A DNA stretch of 64,000 nucleotides, taken from the NCBI GenBank assembly GCA_018266255.1, contig JAFEAT010000010.1, positions 317,118-381,117 on the forward strand, written 5' to 3'. How positions within the stretch are numbered: position 1 is the stretch's first letter; every line of letters begins with the position of its first letter. A model generated the notes under the pieces. It was not told the DNA's origin and did no database searches. It saw nothing but the letters and a program-made list of their open reading frames with translations. Shown here piece by piece: positions 25,883 through 33,991 of the stretch. Both the position numbers and the translations under genes were made by a program. The stretch comes from Cyanobacteria bacterium SZAS-4. GTDB lineage: Bacteria; Cyanobacteriota; Vampirovibrionia; Obscuribacterales; Obscuribacteraceae.

Positions 25883-27034
25883 ATGAGCAGCAAGCAGGCA
25901 ATTGTCGAGATCGCGCAATCGTTGGGCTTCGAAAGAACCGTGATCGGTTCGATTGAACCTATGGATGCCGAGCGCAAGCAATACGAAAGGTGGCTTGAGC
26001 AAGGCTACGCTGCTGGCATGGAGTACTTGAAACGCAATCCTCATTTTAGAACATCGCCGCAACTTCTATATCCAAATAGCCGTTCTGCCATCATTGTTTC
26101 GGTCAGTTACTTCACACAGCCGCCGCCCGATCCTGGTCCGAGGTTTGGAAGAGTGGCTCGCTATGCGGTTGGGCTTGACTACCATCCCGTCATTCGGGCG
26201 CGACTGAGAGAACTCAAATCACGTATAGAAGAAAAGCTTGGTCGACCTTTGATAGCAAAAGCATTCACCGATGATGTCGCGCTTTACGAACAAGGTTACG
26301 CTGCGCGCCACGGATTGGGATTCTCGGGCAAGAACACGATGATCATCGGACCAAAGTTATCCGGCTCCTATTACTTTATCGCTGAGCTTTTCACAGACTT
26401 AGACCTGGATGCCGATGAACCTTATATTGGCACTTGTGGCTCGTGCTTTCGCTGCGGAGATGCTTGTCCAACAGACGCGATAACTTCAGCTGGTGAGGTT
26501 GATGCTAATCTCTGTATTTCGTATCTGACGATAGAAAACAAAGGCGAAATTCCTTTTCGACTGCGTTCTAAAATTGGACGATGGGTCTTTGGCTGTGACA
26601 TCTGTCAGGAAGTTTGCCCATACAATCAACGCCCGCCGGAGTCGCCCTGGCGAGAGTTTCAGCCTTCTTCCGGAAGCGGACATTACATCGATTTGTGTGA
26701 ATTGATCTCGATTGAAAACGATATCGAATTCAAACTTCGTTTTGGTGACAGTAGTCCACTTCGCCGACCGAGAAGATTCGGGCTCTTGCGTAACGCGCTT
26801 GTAGTCTTGGGAAATAGCTTGTCTCGAAGTGAGCTCCAAGATGCGGTGGTCGATCGACTACATATTATCGAGTCGCTTCAATCATTTGTCAGTCGCGAAG
26901 AAAATCCTGTTTTGATCGAGCACGCGATCTGGGCTCTTGCTCAAAGCGCTGATTCTACCTTGATTTCAGGCGCCATGTTGGATAGAGTAGTCGACCCTGC
27001 GATCCGCGATAAGTTTTCTGAATACATCATCTGA
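25883..27034 (+). CDS. queG: Epoxyqueuosine reductase
   Basis: Cobalamin-dependent iron-sulfur enzyme completing queuosine in tRNA. The 383-residue protein has the N-terminal cobalamin-binding half (RYAVGLDYHPVIRARLREL, GFSGKNTMII) and two [4Fe-4S] motifs, CGSCFRCGDACPTDAI and GCDICQEVCPYNQ, plus CISYLTIENKG between them. The C-terminal part is HEAT-like. It uses the product of the divergent queA, so the two genes form a queuosine locus with the promoters squeezed into or over their 5' ends. Confidence 0.96.
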   Translation: MSSKQAIVEIAQSLGFERTVIGSIEPMDAERKQYERWLEQGYAAGMEYLKRNPHFRTSPQLLYPNSRSAIIVSVSYFTQPPPDPGPRFGRVARYAVGLDYHPVIRARLRELKSRIEEKLGRPLIAKAFTDDVALYEQGYAARHGLGFSGKNTMIIGPKLSGSYYFIAELFTDLDLDADEPYIGTCGSCFRCGDACPTDAITSAGEVDANLCISYLTIENKGEIPFRLRSKIGRWVFGCDICQEVCPYNQRPPESPWREFQPSSGSGHYIDLCELISIENDIEFKLRFGDSSPLRRPRRFGLLRNALVVLGNSLSRSELQDAVVDRLHIIESLQSFVSREENPVLIEHAIWALAQSADSTLISGAMLDRVVDPAIRDKFSEYII

Positions 27035-27165
27035 TACTTTAATCTTGTGTCGCATTTTATAGTCACTATTCTGCGAGACAGAAGATCACCCGGTTGGGTG
27101 ACAAGGTAAGTTTCAGCTGGGTGGAAAGATGGAAGAGGCTGAAACCGGCAAAAGGGGGGCGTTCT

Positions 27166-27498
27166 GTGCACGACCAGCTTGTATTTGCGTTGTCTCTAAT
27201 TCTTAGAGAGCGTCGAGAGTCGCTCGAAATTTCCCAAAGTGATCTTGCGAGGAAAAGCGGACTGCATCGATCTTATATCGGTGATTTGGAACGCGGTTCA
27301 CGAAACATTTCTGTCAAAAACTTGAGTCGACTGTCTTCTGCTCTTGAAGTACCAGCGTCGAAAGTTCTGGGTATGGCGGAAAAGCGCATGGTTGCTGATG
27401 GTCCATATAAACTCAAGAAGAAAAAAGCTGCTCCAGCGAAAACCAGCGCTAGGGTCGCAGCGAAACCAGCTGCTAAGCGAAAAGCTGCTTCGAAATAA
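27166..27498 (+). CDS. XRE-type regulator with histone H1-like tail
   Basis: A 110-residue DNA-binding protein. Residues 5-65 are a classic Cro/XRE helix-turn-helix (LILRERRESLEISQSDLARK, then LHRSYIGDLERGSRNISVKN). The last 35 residues are Lys/Ala/Pro-rich (KKKKAAPAKTSARVAAKP), like bacterial histone H1 tails, and should add non-specific DNA affinity. The GTG at 27166 has a run AAGGGGGG about 7 bases upstream and begins right at the domain; in-frame starts at 27094 and 27121 lack a site. Target genes are unknown. Confidence 0.8.
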   Translation: MHDQLVFALSLILRERRESLEISQSDLARKSGLHRSYIGDLERGSRNISVKNLSRLSSALEVPASKVLGMAEKRMVADGPYKLKKKKAAPAKTSARVAAKPAAKRKAASK

Positions 27499-27502
27499 CC
27501 TT

Positions 27503-27799
27503 CTAAGACTTCTTGTGCTTGTTGATCAACTCTGTGAGCGAATCGATGATGACTTGATCGCTCTTGTGCTGCCAATCTAATGCCGTCAGCAAATCTTGAC
27601 GAGACATGATGCCTTTGGACAGCACCAACTCACCGAACGGCATGCCGCTCGACTCTTGCTCTTTGATTAATTCTTCGAGCTGGCCGAGTGTGATCATGCC
27701 GTGCTTGAGCAGCAGCTCGCCCAATTTCTCTGGGCGGGTGAGAAGCTCCCATTTATCTTCGTCTGAGATTGGCGAGTGGTGCTTTTCTTGTTCGTCCAT
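27503..27799 (-). CDS. MshEN-like domain protein
   Basis: A 98-residue cytoplasmic protein whose middle (LGELLLKHGMITLGQLEELI, then GMPFGELVLSKGIMSRQDLL) shows the two 24-residue helical motifs of the MshEN/GspE N-terminal domain. In type II secretion and pilus ATPases this domain binds c-di-GMP or regulates the ATPase, but here it stands free with no ATPase attached. A solitary MshEN could be a c-di-GMP sensor or adaptor, in keeping with the GGDEF proteins in this region. It is convergent with the XRE gene, 4 bp apart. Confidence 0.65.
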   Translation of the reverse strand: MDEQEKHHSPISDEDKWELLTRPEKLGELLLKHGMITLGQLEELIKEQESSGMPFGELVLSKGIMSRQDLLTALDWQHKSDQVIIDSLTELINKHKKS

Positions 27800-27940
27800 A
27801 CTGCTTAATCCGTCGGCTAACCTTTACAAGGGGATTTCACTCAGGCTGATAAATCGCTTTCCGTAGATATTCCCACATAGAGGATAGAACAACTGCGTCA
27901 AAAGAAACAGCTCTTTGACGGTCAGTTTGTGTGAGTAATT

Positions 27941-28897
27941 TCAGGCAGTCTGCACCTTGCGGCTCTGTTTCATCTCGCGCCAAACCACGAGCAGGCAACT
28001 GGCGTTGAATATGGAGGAGTAGGTGCCCGAAATTACGCCAATCAGCATCGCCAAAACAAAATCTCTGGTTGTCACTCCGCCAAGGAGGTAGAGCGCAGTC
28101 AGAGTGATGATGACGGTCAGTGACGTGTAGATTGAGCGTGCCAGTGTCTGGTTGACGCTGTCATTGGCAACATCTCCGAATGTCTTTTTGTAGTCGCCTC
28201 TGACTGGATCGCTCGCCTTGCTGCCAACGTATTTTGCGTTTTCGCGAATGCGGTCGAACACAACGATAGTGTCATGCACTGAAAAGCCGATCACTGTCAG
28301 AATTGCGCTTATAAAGAGGCTGTCTACTTCGGTGCCGAGAACTATTCCCAGGACAGCGAAGATGCCGCACAGGGCGAGCACGTCATGAAGCAGCGCGACG
28401 ATGGCGCAGATTGCATAGTCGAATTTGAAGCGATATGAGATGTAAGCGACCATCATGCCGAATGTGATCATCATGGCGACCAGACCGCTTTGCAGAAGTT
28501 CGGGTCCGATCATGGCGCTGACTTTGTCGACTGAAAGCACTTTGAAGTCGCCCAGTTTCGCTCTCAAGTTTTCATCAAGTTTGCGTTTCTCGGTCTCGTC
28601 GTCGAGGGCTCGTGTGCGCATAACGACTACTTCTTTGCCGCTGATTTCTGCTTGCTGCACTTGAGAGCCTGCCAGACCTGACGCGTCCAGAACGCTTCTG
28701 ACCACCTCGAGTTCAGCTGGTTTTTCGAACTGATATTGCAAAATCGATCCACCGGTGAAGTCGATTCCCAGTTTGAGAGGAGCGTGGAATTGCTGCAAGC
28801 ACATGACTATGCCGATCAGCCCTGGAAGCAGAATTGCTCCGGAAATGCCAAACCAGATCCATCTGTATTTGACGAGATCTACTGCACCCTTTTTCAC
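27941..28897 (-). CDS. secF: Protein translocase subunit SecF
   Basis: Inner-membrane partner of SecD that uses proton motive force to pull proteins through SecYEG. The 318-residue protein has GIDFTGGSILQYQFE after the first helix and the RND-type core with FGMMVAYISYRF, HDTIVVFDRIREN and SIYTSLTVIITLTALYLLGG. Its GTG start overlaps the secD stop by GTGA, so translation is coupled. Family is certain. Confidence 0.97.
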   Translation of the reverse strand: MKKGAVDLVKYRWIWFGISGAILLPGLIGIVMCLQQFHAPLKLGIDFTGGSILQYQFEKPAELEVVRSVLDASGLAGSQVQQAEISGKEVVVMRTRALDDETEKRKLDENLRAKLGDFKVLSVDKVSAMIGPELLQSGLVAMMITFGMMVAYISYRFKFDYAICAIVALLHDVLALCGIFAVLGIVLGTEVDSLFISAILTVIGFSVHDTIVVFDRIRENAKYVGSKASDPVRGDYKKTFGDVANDSVNQTLARSIYTSLTVIITLTALYLLGGVTTRDFVLAMLIGVISGTYSSIFNASCLLVVWREMKQSRKVQTA

Positions 28898-30429
28898 ACT
28901 GCCTCCTTGGCCTTTACGTTACTTTTTTTCTGATCGAAGTTTGTACCGAACATTCCCCACTGTCTTGGTACCAGATGGAGGAGCGCGCGGGTGGCTGTAA
29001 TCGCAGTGAACATCGAGACCGCAACCCCGATTGCCAGCGTGACAGCGAATCCTTTTACGATTGAAGTTCCGAACATCATCATTACGCCGCAAGCGATCAT
29101 ACTGTTGACGTTACTGTCGAAGATTGATGTAAACGCTCTTCCGAAGCCGTTTTCAATGGCTGAGTAGAGCGACTTGCCTGAGCGCAACTCTTCCTTTGTT
29201 CGTTCGAAGATGAGAATGTTTGCGTCAACCGCCATCCCGATCGACAGGATGAAACCGGCAATACCAGCCAGCGTCAGAGTGACCGGAACTGCCTCGAAGA
29301 TGGCGAGAGTTGCGAACGTGTAGAGAATCAACGCAATGTCGGCGATCAATCCTGGTATTCCGTAAACTACAACCATGAACACCATGACTAGGGCGATACC
29401 AACTCCTCCAGCTTGTAAGCTCTTATGAATCGAGTCTTGCCCGAGAGTGGCGCCCACTGTACGTTCTTCCAAGATTTTGACCGGCACGGGCAATGCACCA
29501 GCGTTCAACTTGACGGAGAGATCGACTGCCTGATCTTTATTGAAGTTACCAGTGATTTCGCCGTTGCCACCAAGAATTGGTTCGCGAACTGTCACGCCGC
29601 GATACTCAGTAATCGGAACCGGCTTGCCGTCTGGACCTCTGTCGGTCGGCTCTCCATCAAGGAAGATACCGATCTGTTTTCCGACCAAACGTGAAGTCAA
29701 TTCACCGAATTTTTTTGCGCCTTCGGGTTTGAACTCGAATCCAACTCTCCAGAGTCCGCCGGCTACCATTGGTGATGCCTGTGCGTGTTTGAAGTCAGCA
29801 CCAGTGAGATTGACTGCCTTCCAGGTCATTAAGCCGTTCGGCAATTCTTCCAGCTCTTTGAACTCCAACAATGCGGTGGTACCGATCCGGTCTTTTGCTT
29901 GTTGTGGGTCTTTGATGCCTGGAAGCTCGACGATGAGGCGGTCTTTACCAGAGCGCTGCACCAACGTTTCAGACACCCCGAGGCTGTTGATTCGATTATT
30001 GATTACGGTTTCAACGCCGCGCATAACTTCTGGGGTAATCTCGGGCACCGCTGGTGACGGCAGTGCCTGCAAGACGAGCTGGCTGCCACCGCGCAAGTCG
30101 AGACCGAGCTTAAGGCTTGTGAAAAGAACATAACCATTGTATTTCTCAATGATTTGGATGTTGTTGGCAAGTTGCGCGTCATCCATCAAGCGTTTTTGAG
30201 TATCTTCCTTCTCATACTCGTTCATCTTTGCGTAATTCGGCATCGCTCGAAGTCGCTTGTCAACTTCTGCTCTTAGCTCATACGATGGAAGGTTGCCCAG
30301 TGCGATCCAGTCGTTGACCGTCTTTTCGGGTTCTACGTGAAACAGTGTCACGAGAGCCCAGCCTAGTGCGACGACGACAGCGATTGGCTTCCAATCTTTG
30401 ATGAAAGGGCCAGAGCGTTTTTTTGCCAT
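28894..30429 (-). CDS. secD: Protein translocase subunit SecD
   Basis: Inner-membrane translocation motor of 511 residues. The first helix (VAVVALGWALVTLFHV) is followed by LKLGLDLRGGSQLVLQ, a large periplasmic P1 domain containing RINSLGVSETLVQRSG and RLIVELPGI, then the six-helix core with GFILSIGMAVDANILIFERTKEEL. Overlaps secF by four bases, forming a secDF operon; no yajC is adjacent. It lies downstream of a degenerate 20-bp tandem repeat. Confidence 0.97.
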   Translation of the reverse strand: MAKKRSGPFIKDWKPIAVVVALGWALVTLFHVEPEKTVNDWIALGNLPSYELRAEVDKRLRAMPNYAKMNEYEKEDTQKRLMDDAQLANNIQIIEKYNGYVLFTSLKLGLDLRGGSQLVLQALPSPAVPEITPEVMRGVETVINNRINSLGVSETLVQRSGKDRLIVELPGIKDPQQAKDRIGTTALLEFKELEELPNGLMTWKAVNLTGADFKHAQASPMVAGGLWRVGFEFKPEGAKKFGELTSRLVGKQIGIFLDGEPTDRGPDGKPVPITEYRGVTVREPILGGNGEITGNFNKDQAVDLSVKLNAGALPVPVKILEERTVGATLGQDSIHKSLQAGGVGIALVMVFMVVVYGIPGLIADIALILYTFATLAIFEAVPVTLTLAGIAGFILSIGMAVDANILIFERTKEELRSGKSLYSAIENGFGRAFTSIFDSNVNSMIACGVMMMFGTSIVKGFAVTLAIGVAVSMFTAITATRALLHLVPRQWGMFGTNFDQKKSNVKAKEAV

Positions 30430-30520
30430 TAGTTAGTAAATTCCGTTCACAACAACGTTTCCCATTCTAGCGCAGGGAGGCAGGCTCCATGCCAAGAGCA
30501 ACAATCTCATAAGGTATGAG

Positions 30521-30619
30521 CGGTGACGCAAAAAGATGTGTGATGGGATGCGAAGTGCACCGTGACGGGATGCAAATATACGTGACGGGATGCGAAAAAC
30601 GTGAGATGGACGTGAAAGG
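30521..30619. repeat. Degenerate 20-bp tandem repeats
   Basis: About five consecutive units of 19-20 bp starting at 30521, 30541, 30561, 30581 and 30600. The best-conserved part is CGTGACGGGATGCRAAWA (units 3 and 4 nearly identical). They lie in the 285-bp gap between the GGDEF gene (ends 30715) and secD (starts 30429), and no frame across them looks coding. Confidence 0.75.
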
Positions 30620-30667
30620 CTGAGATGGATGCAGCAAGAGCGAAACACTTTGTCAGCACATCGAACT

Positions 30668-30702
30668 GATACCAAATATGGTATCGATGCAATTTGGTAT
30701 CG
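30668..30702. promoter_or_regulatory. Clustered GATACCA half-sites
   Basis: GATACCA (30668-30674) and TGGTATC (30679-30685) form a 7-bp inverted repeat with a 4-base spacer; a third half-site TTGGTATCG follows at 30694-30702. Located just downstream of the GGDEF gene stop and upstream of secD. It could be a repressor or activator site for secDF or a weak terminator, but lacks a T-run. Confidence 0.4.
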
Positions 30703-30714
30703 ACTAGGCTTTAG

Positions 30715-31422
30715 CTAAACGGTGCAGACCCTATCGCCGCCACGTTGGGCAGCTGATTCCATTGCTTCGATGCCGCGTGCCAGCAACTCGTCGTGTTCGC
30801 GGGCATGTGCAGGAAACGCTGCTAGACCGACACTGGCTGTCACCTTTACGTTGTGCCAGTTGTGCGTGATGGTTTGTGTGCCGATGCGCTGGCGGATTCT
30901 TTCCGCGACGATAGAGGCTCCAGACGCGTTCGTTTCAGGAAAAATAATCGCAAATTCATCAGCGCTATATCGAGCTGGAATGTCAACGTCGCGAATGGCG
31001 CCTCTCAAGACGTTTCCCATCACTTTGAGAACCGCGTCTGAAGTGAGAGCGCCATACTGTCGGCTAATGTCTTTGAAGCCATCGATAGTGACCATGCACA
31101 ATGCGACTGGACGCTTGTAGCGTTTGGCGCGCTTCAATTCATCCTTCATTTCTTTGATAAAGGTGCGTGAGTTGTAGAGGTCAGTCAAAGTGTCGAGAAG
31201 AGCAAGTCTTTCAATTTCTTCGCCTTTGACGTTGGCCATGCGGCTTTCGGTGCTAGTCAGAAGTGAACGCTGTTCGAGCTCTTTCACACGCTCGATTACT
31301 TGCTGGTCCATGAAGGCTTTGTTGCCAAGGGCGTTCTTGTGAGGCGAGTTTTCCAGAACTCTGCAAAACATACAGGTTCTTCCGCTACAGATATGATCGT
31401 TGCGACCGATACGACCCGTCAT
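30715..31422 (-). CDS. Atypical GGDEF protein with retained I-site
   Basis: A 235-residue protein. The N-terminus has CSGRTCMFC (Cys12, 17, 20), a possible metal or redox site, then a coiled coil and a GGDEF domain starting at LALLDTLTDLYNSRTF (73-88). The signature is SADEF (153-157) instead of GGDEF, which should weaken or abolish catalysis, yet RDVD at 144-147 preserves the c-di-GMP-binding I-site at exactly five residues spacing. It may therefore be a c-di-GMP receptor rather than a synthase. Strongly similar in style to the 23901-24605 protein (shared RAxRYKR, IDGxxDIxxQYG, AERIR). Confidence 0.82.
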   Translation of the reverse strand: MTGRIGRNDHICSGRTCMFCRVLENSPHKNALGNKAFMDQQVIERVKELEQRSLLTSTESRMANVKGEEIERLALLDTLTDLYNSRTFIKEMKDELKRAKRYKRPVALCMVTIDGFKDISRQYGALTSDAVLKVMGNVLRGAIRDVDIPARYSADEFAIIFPETNASGASIVAERIRQRIGTQTITHNWHNVKVTASVGLAAFPAHAREHDELLARGIEAMESAAQRGGDRVCTV

Positions 31423-31608
31423 GACTAACCTTCCTATTTCTCTGAGAACGCGCTATTCGCTACTTTCCCTGAGCCCTGCTGCACGAAACCTAACGGACAG
31501 TATAGAGGAATTTAAGGGCTGCAGCCACACAGGTAGGGATTCTGTTGCCAAAGGTGCGACTGCTGTTGCCAATGGCTGTGGTGGAAGCGTCGGATAAATC
31601 GGGTAATT

Positions 31609-33000
31609 TCAGACGAGTTCGCCACCAACTACGATTGCTCGGCCGTCAACGAAGAGGTCGAGAAGTCTGGTTTTTCCGTGAAGGAGCAGGTCATACGGAT
31701 TGTCTGATCCGTGTGTTCGATGCTCCAGTTTGAAGACGGCGATGTCGGCGAGTTTGCCTGCCTCGATACTGCCTATTTCCTGGTTCAAATTCAAAATTCT
31801 GGCGGCGTCTAGAGTCATGCTGTTGACGATCTGTTCTGAACTCCACTGCATCGTCGGTAAGTGAGCGCGGTGCAGATCGGTCGCGAAACGCGCTTCGTTG
31901 AGTAGATTCAAATCGTCGTTGGATGCAAGCCCATCTGTTCCCAGACCGAACTCAAGCCCCGCGGCGATCAGATTCTCGAGCGAGGCGCGACCGTTTCTCA
32001 GCTTCGCGTTGCTGCGCGGACAGTGCGCAATTTTCGTATTCGTCTCAACCAGAATGCGAATATCGTCATCATCTAGATGCACGGTGTGTGCGGCGATCAG
32101 GTTGTCGTCAAGCAAGCCGTAGTTCTTCAAATGTTTAGTTGGTGACGCACCTCTTCCTTTCCAACGAATTTGCGACAGCTCTTCTAAAATTCCGCTATCG
32201 CTGGTGGCTAGGTTTGGATTGAATAATTTCTTGACGAACGTCAAATATTCATCGATGCGTCTATTGTCAGACCCTATCCACTGGCACTCTTCGTGAGACT
32301 CAGACAGGTGCGCCATCAGGGGCAATCCTTTCTCTTGCGCCCACGTTGTTGCCTTCAACCACAGTGTTGGGCACACCGTATATGGTGCGTGCGGCGCCAC
32401 TGTAAGTTTGATTTTTTCAGTCGCCATGGCGACGCGAGATGCAGATTCGGTAGTGTTCTTCAGAGCGTCGTATTTCGCTAGCCAGTGTCCCCAAACAGCG
32501 TTCGCCTCGTCGTCTCGCAGCCCAAAAAGTTCCAATCCGACGATGCCTCGCAACCCGGTTTCAGCTAACGCATGCACCGAGTATCCGCTAAAGGAGCTGT
32601 CGACGATGCAACTCGTACCAGCTAGAGCGGCTTCCCTGGCGCCAAATGCGGCGGAGCTACGCCACTGGTCGGGACCCCATTTTGAAGATGTAGAAACTAG
32701 TCTGCAAATCCAGTCGAACATGCCTGACTCAACGTCTGAGCAACGTAACGCTGAATAATCCAGATGCGTGTGCAGGTTAATCAGTCCCGGCAGCAATATG
32801 GCATCGCCGTAATCATGCGGCTCCTCTGCCAGCCCTTCCAAAAATTCTGGTGGGTATTTGTAACTCAATTCGGCTTTGAAAAGCACATCTATTATTGTGC
32901 GGTCTTCAATCACGACTGCGGCGTCTTTCATAGGCGGGCCCGAGATTGGCAGCACCCAGTGAGCGAATAAAATGCGACAGTCGCTCGGGTCTAAATGCAT
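31609..33000 (-). CDS. Amidohydrolase of the ATZ/TRZ (MtaD-like) family
   Basis: A 463-residue cytoplasmic metal-dependent deaminase. Motifs in order: LPGLINLHTHLDYSALR (first two His ligands), APHAPYTVCP, LMAHLSESHEEC, AAHTVHLDDDDI, AHCPRSNAKLRNG and GLGTDGLASNDDLNLL (catalytic Asp). This is the pattern of methylthioadenosine/S-adenosylhomocysteine deaminases and aminodeoxyfutalosine deaminase of the futalosine menaquinone route; sequence alone does not decide which. No other menaquinone gene is nearby. It is divergent from the lipid operon. Confidence 0.85.
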   Translation of the reverse strand: MHLDPSDCRILFAHWVLPISGPPMKDAAVVIEDRTIIDVLFKAELSYKYPPEFLEGLAEEPHDYGDAILLPGLINLHTHLDYSALRCSDVESGMFDWICRLVSTSSKWGPDQWRSSAAFGAREAALAGTSCIVDSSFSGYSVHALAETGLRGIVGLELFGLRDDEANAVWGHWLAKYDALKNTTESASRVAMATEKIKLTVAPHAPYTVCPTLWLKATTWAQEKGLPLMAHLSESHEECQWIGSDNRRIDEYLTFVKKLFNPNLATSDSGILEELSQIRWKGRGASPTKHLKNYGLLDDNLIAAHTVHLDDDDIRILVETNTKIAHCPRSNAKLRNGRASLENLIAAGLEFGLGTDGLASNDDLNLLNEARFATDLHRAHLPTMQWSSEQIVNSMTLDAARILNLNQEIGSIEAGKLADIAVFKLEHRTHGSDNPYDLLLHGKTRLLDLFVDGRAIVVGGELV

Positions 33001-33132
33001 CAGCTTCCTCTAAGAATCGGCGGCTAGGCGCGAAAGATGGCGGTTGTGTTGTAATATTATGCATCGTCAAGCGTGCAGTTCAGCGGTCGGTGGTCAATCC
33101 GTCGCGCTGACGGACGATTTCCAAGGTGTTTT

Positions 33133-33708
33133 GTGAAGGTTCAAGTTGACGATCTAAAAGGATTGCCGCATCACCGGCTCGATTTTGTGTTTCGCGAAGA
33201 ACTCAGCGAAACCCAGGCGATCAAACCTGCCGTAGGTGAACTTTCAGCAATGTGGAGCGCCTCGGGCGTGCGTGTCGAAGGGCAAATTAAAACGCTTCTA
33301 AAATTGAATTGCGATCGCTGCTTGAATCCGTACTTCCAAAGTTTGAGCATAGACATCGATGAGCGCTTCGTTCCCAACTCCTATCTGGTCATTCCAGAAG
33401 AAGGGAAAAACGAAAAGCATGACGGAGAATTGCTTCGCGACGACTTCGTCGAGCCTCTGCCGGATGATGGAATTCTTGACATCACTGATGTTGTGTATCA
33501 AGCTGTAACGTTGGCAACTCCGACCTACTGCTCTTGCGGTGACGAATGCCCTGGACCTCCAGAACGTGCCACTGGTGGGGCTTCCGGAGGAAAGGCGACG
33601 GCAAAATCTGGCGCTGGCGGCTCGAAAACAGACGACCGTCCAATAGATCCGCGCTGGAAGAACTTAAAGACTCTGTTTCCAAATGAAGATTCCAAAGAAA
33701 ATTCGTAG
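33133..33708 (+). CDS. yceD: DUF177/YceD family protein
   Basis: About 191 residues, first gene of the rpmF-plsX-fabH-fabD operon, its usual genomic place; homologues affect 23S rRNA or L32 accumulation. Signature: LNCDRCLNP near residue 62 and CSCGDECPG near residue 130, with the acidic DDFVEPLPDDGILDITDVVYQ segment between. The C-terminus is Gly/Lys-rich then PRWKNLKTLF, standard for YceD. GTG 33133 is chosen since AAGG lies 6 bases upstream; an in-frame start at 33073 adds 20 unrelated residues. Confidence 0.88.
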   Translation: MKVQVDDLKGLPHHRLDFVFREELSETQAIKPAVGELSAMWSASGVRVEGQIKTLLKLNCDRCLNPYFQSLSIDIDERFVPNSYLVIPEEGKNEKHDGELLRDDFVEPLPDDGILDITDVVYQAVTLATPTYCSCGDECPGPPERATGGASGGKATAKSGAGGSKTDDRPIDPRWKNLKTLFPNEDSKENS

Positions 33709-33748
33709 ATAATAATCAGTTCCGGACCTGGAGGTTTCCACACACGTC

Positions 33749-33940
33749 ATGGCTCAGCCAAAGAAAAAGACATCACATCAAAAGCAGCATCAGCGACGAG
33801 CTCACTGGAAAGCTGAATTGACCACCTTGACTAACTGCACGAATTGCGGCGTCACTTGCCGCCCGCATCATGTCTGCACCTCATGCGGATATTATTCCGG
33901 TCGTCCAGCCCGTCGTGAAGAAAGAGTTCAAGGCACATAA
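33749..33940 (+). CDS. rpmF: Ribosomal protein bL32
   Basis: Large-subunit protein of 63 residues: MAQPKKKTSHQKQHQRRAHW, then a zinc ribbon with CTNC and CTSC, and the family ending YYSGR. The four cysteines are intact, so this is the zinc-containing form. Placed between yceD and plsX as in many bacteria, 40 bp after yceD. Confidence 0.96.
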   Translation: MAQPKKKTSHQKQHQRRAHWKAELTTLTNCTNCGVTCRPHHVCTSCGYYSGRPARREERVQGT

Positions 33941-33991
33941 TTATTGGGCTGAGCACTCGTACGAGTGCTTGGCAGCAATTGGGAGTCAGGA

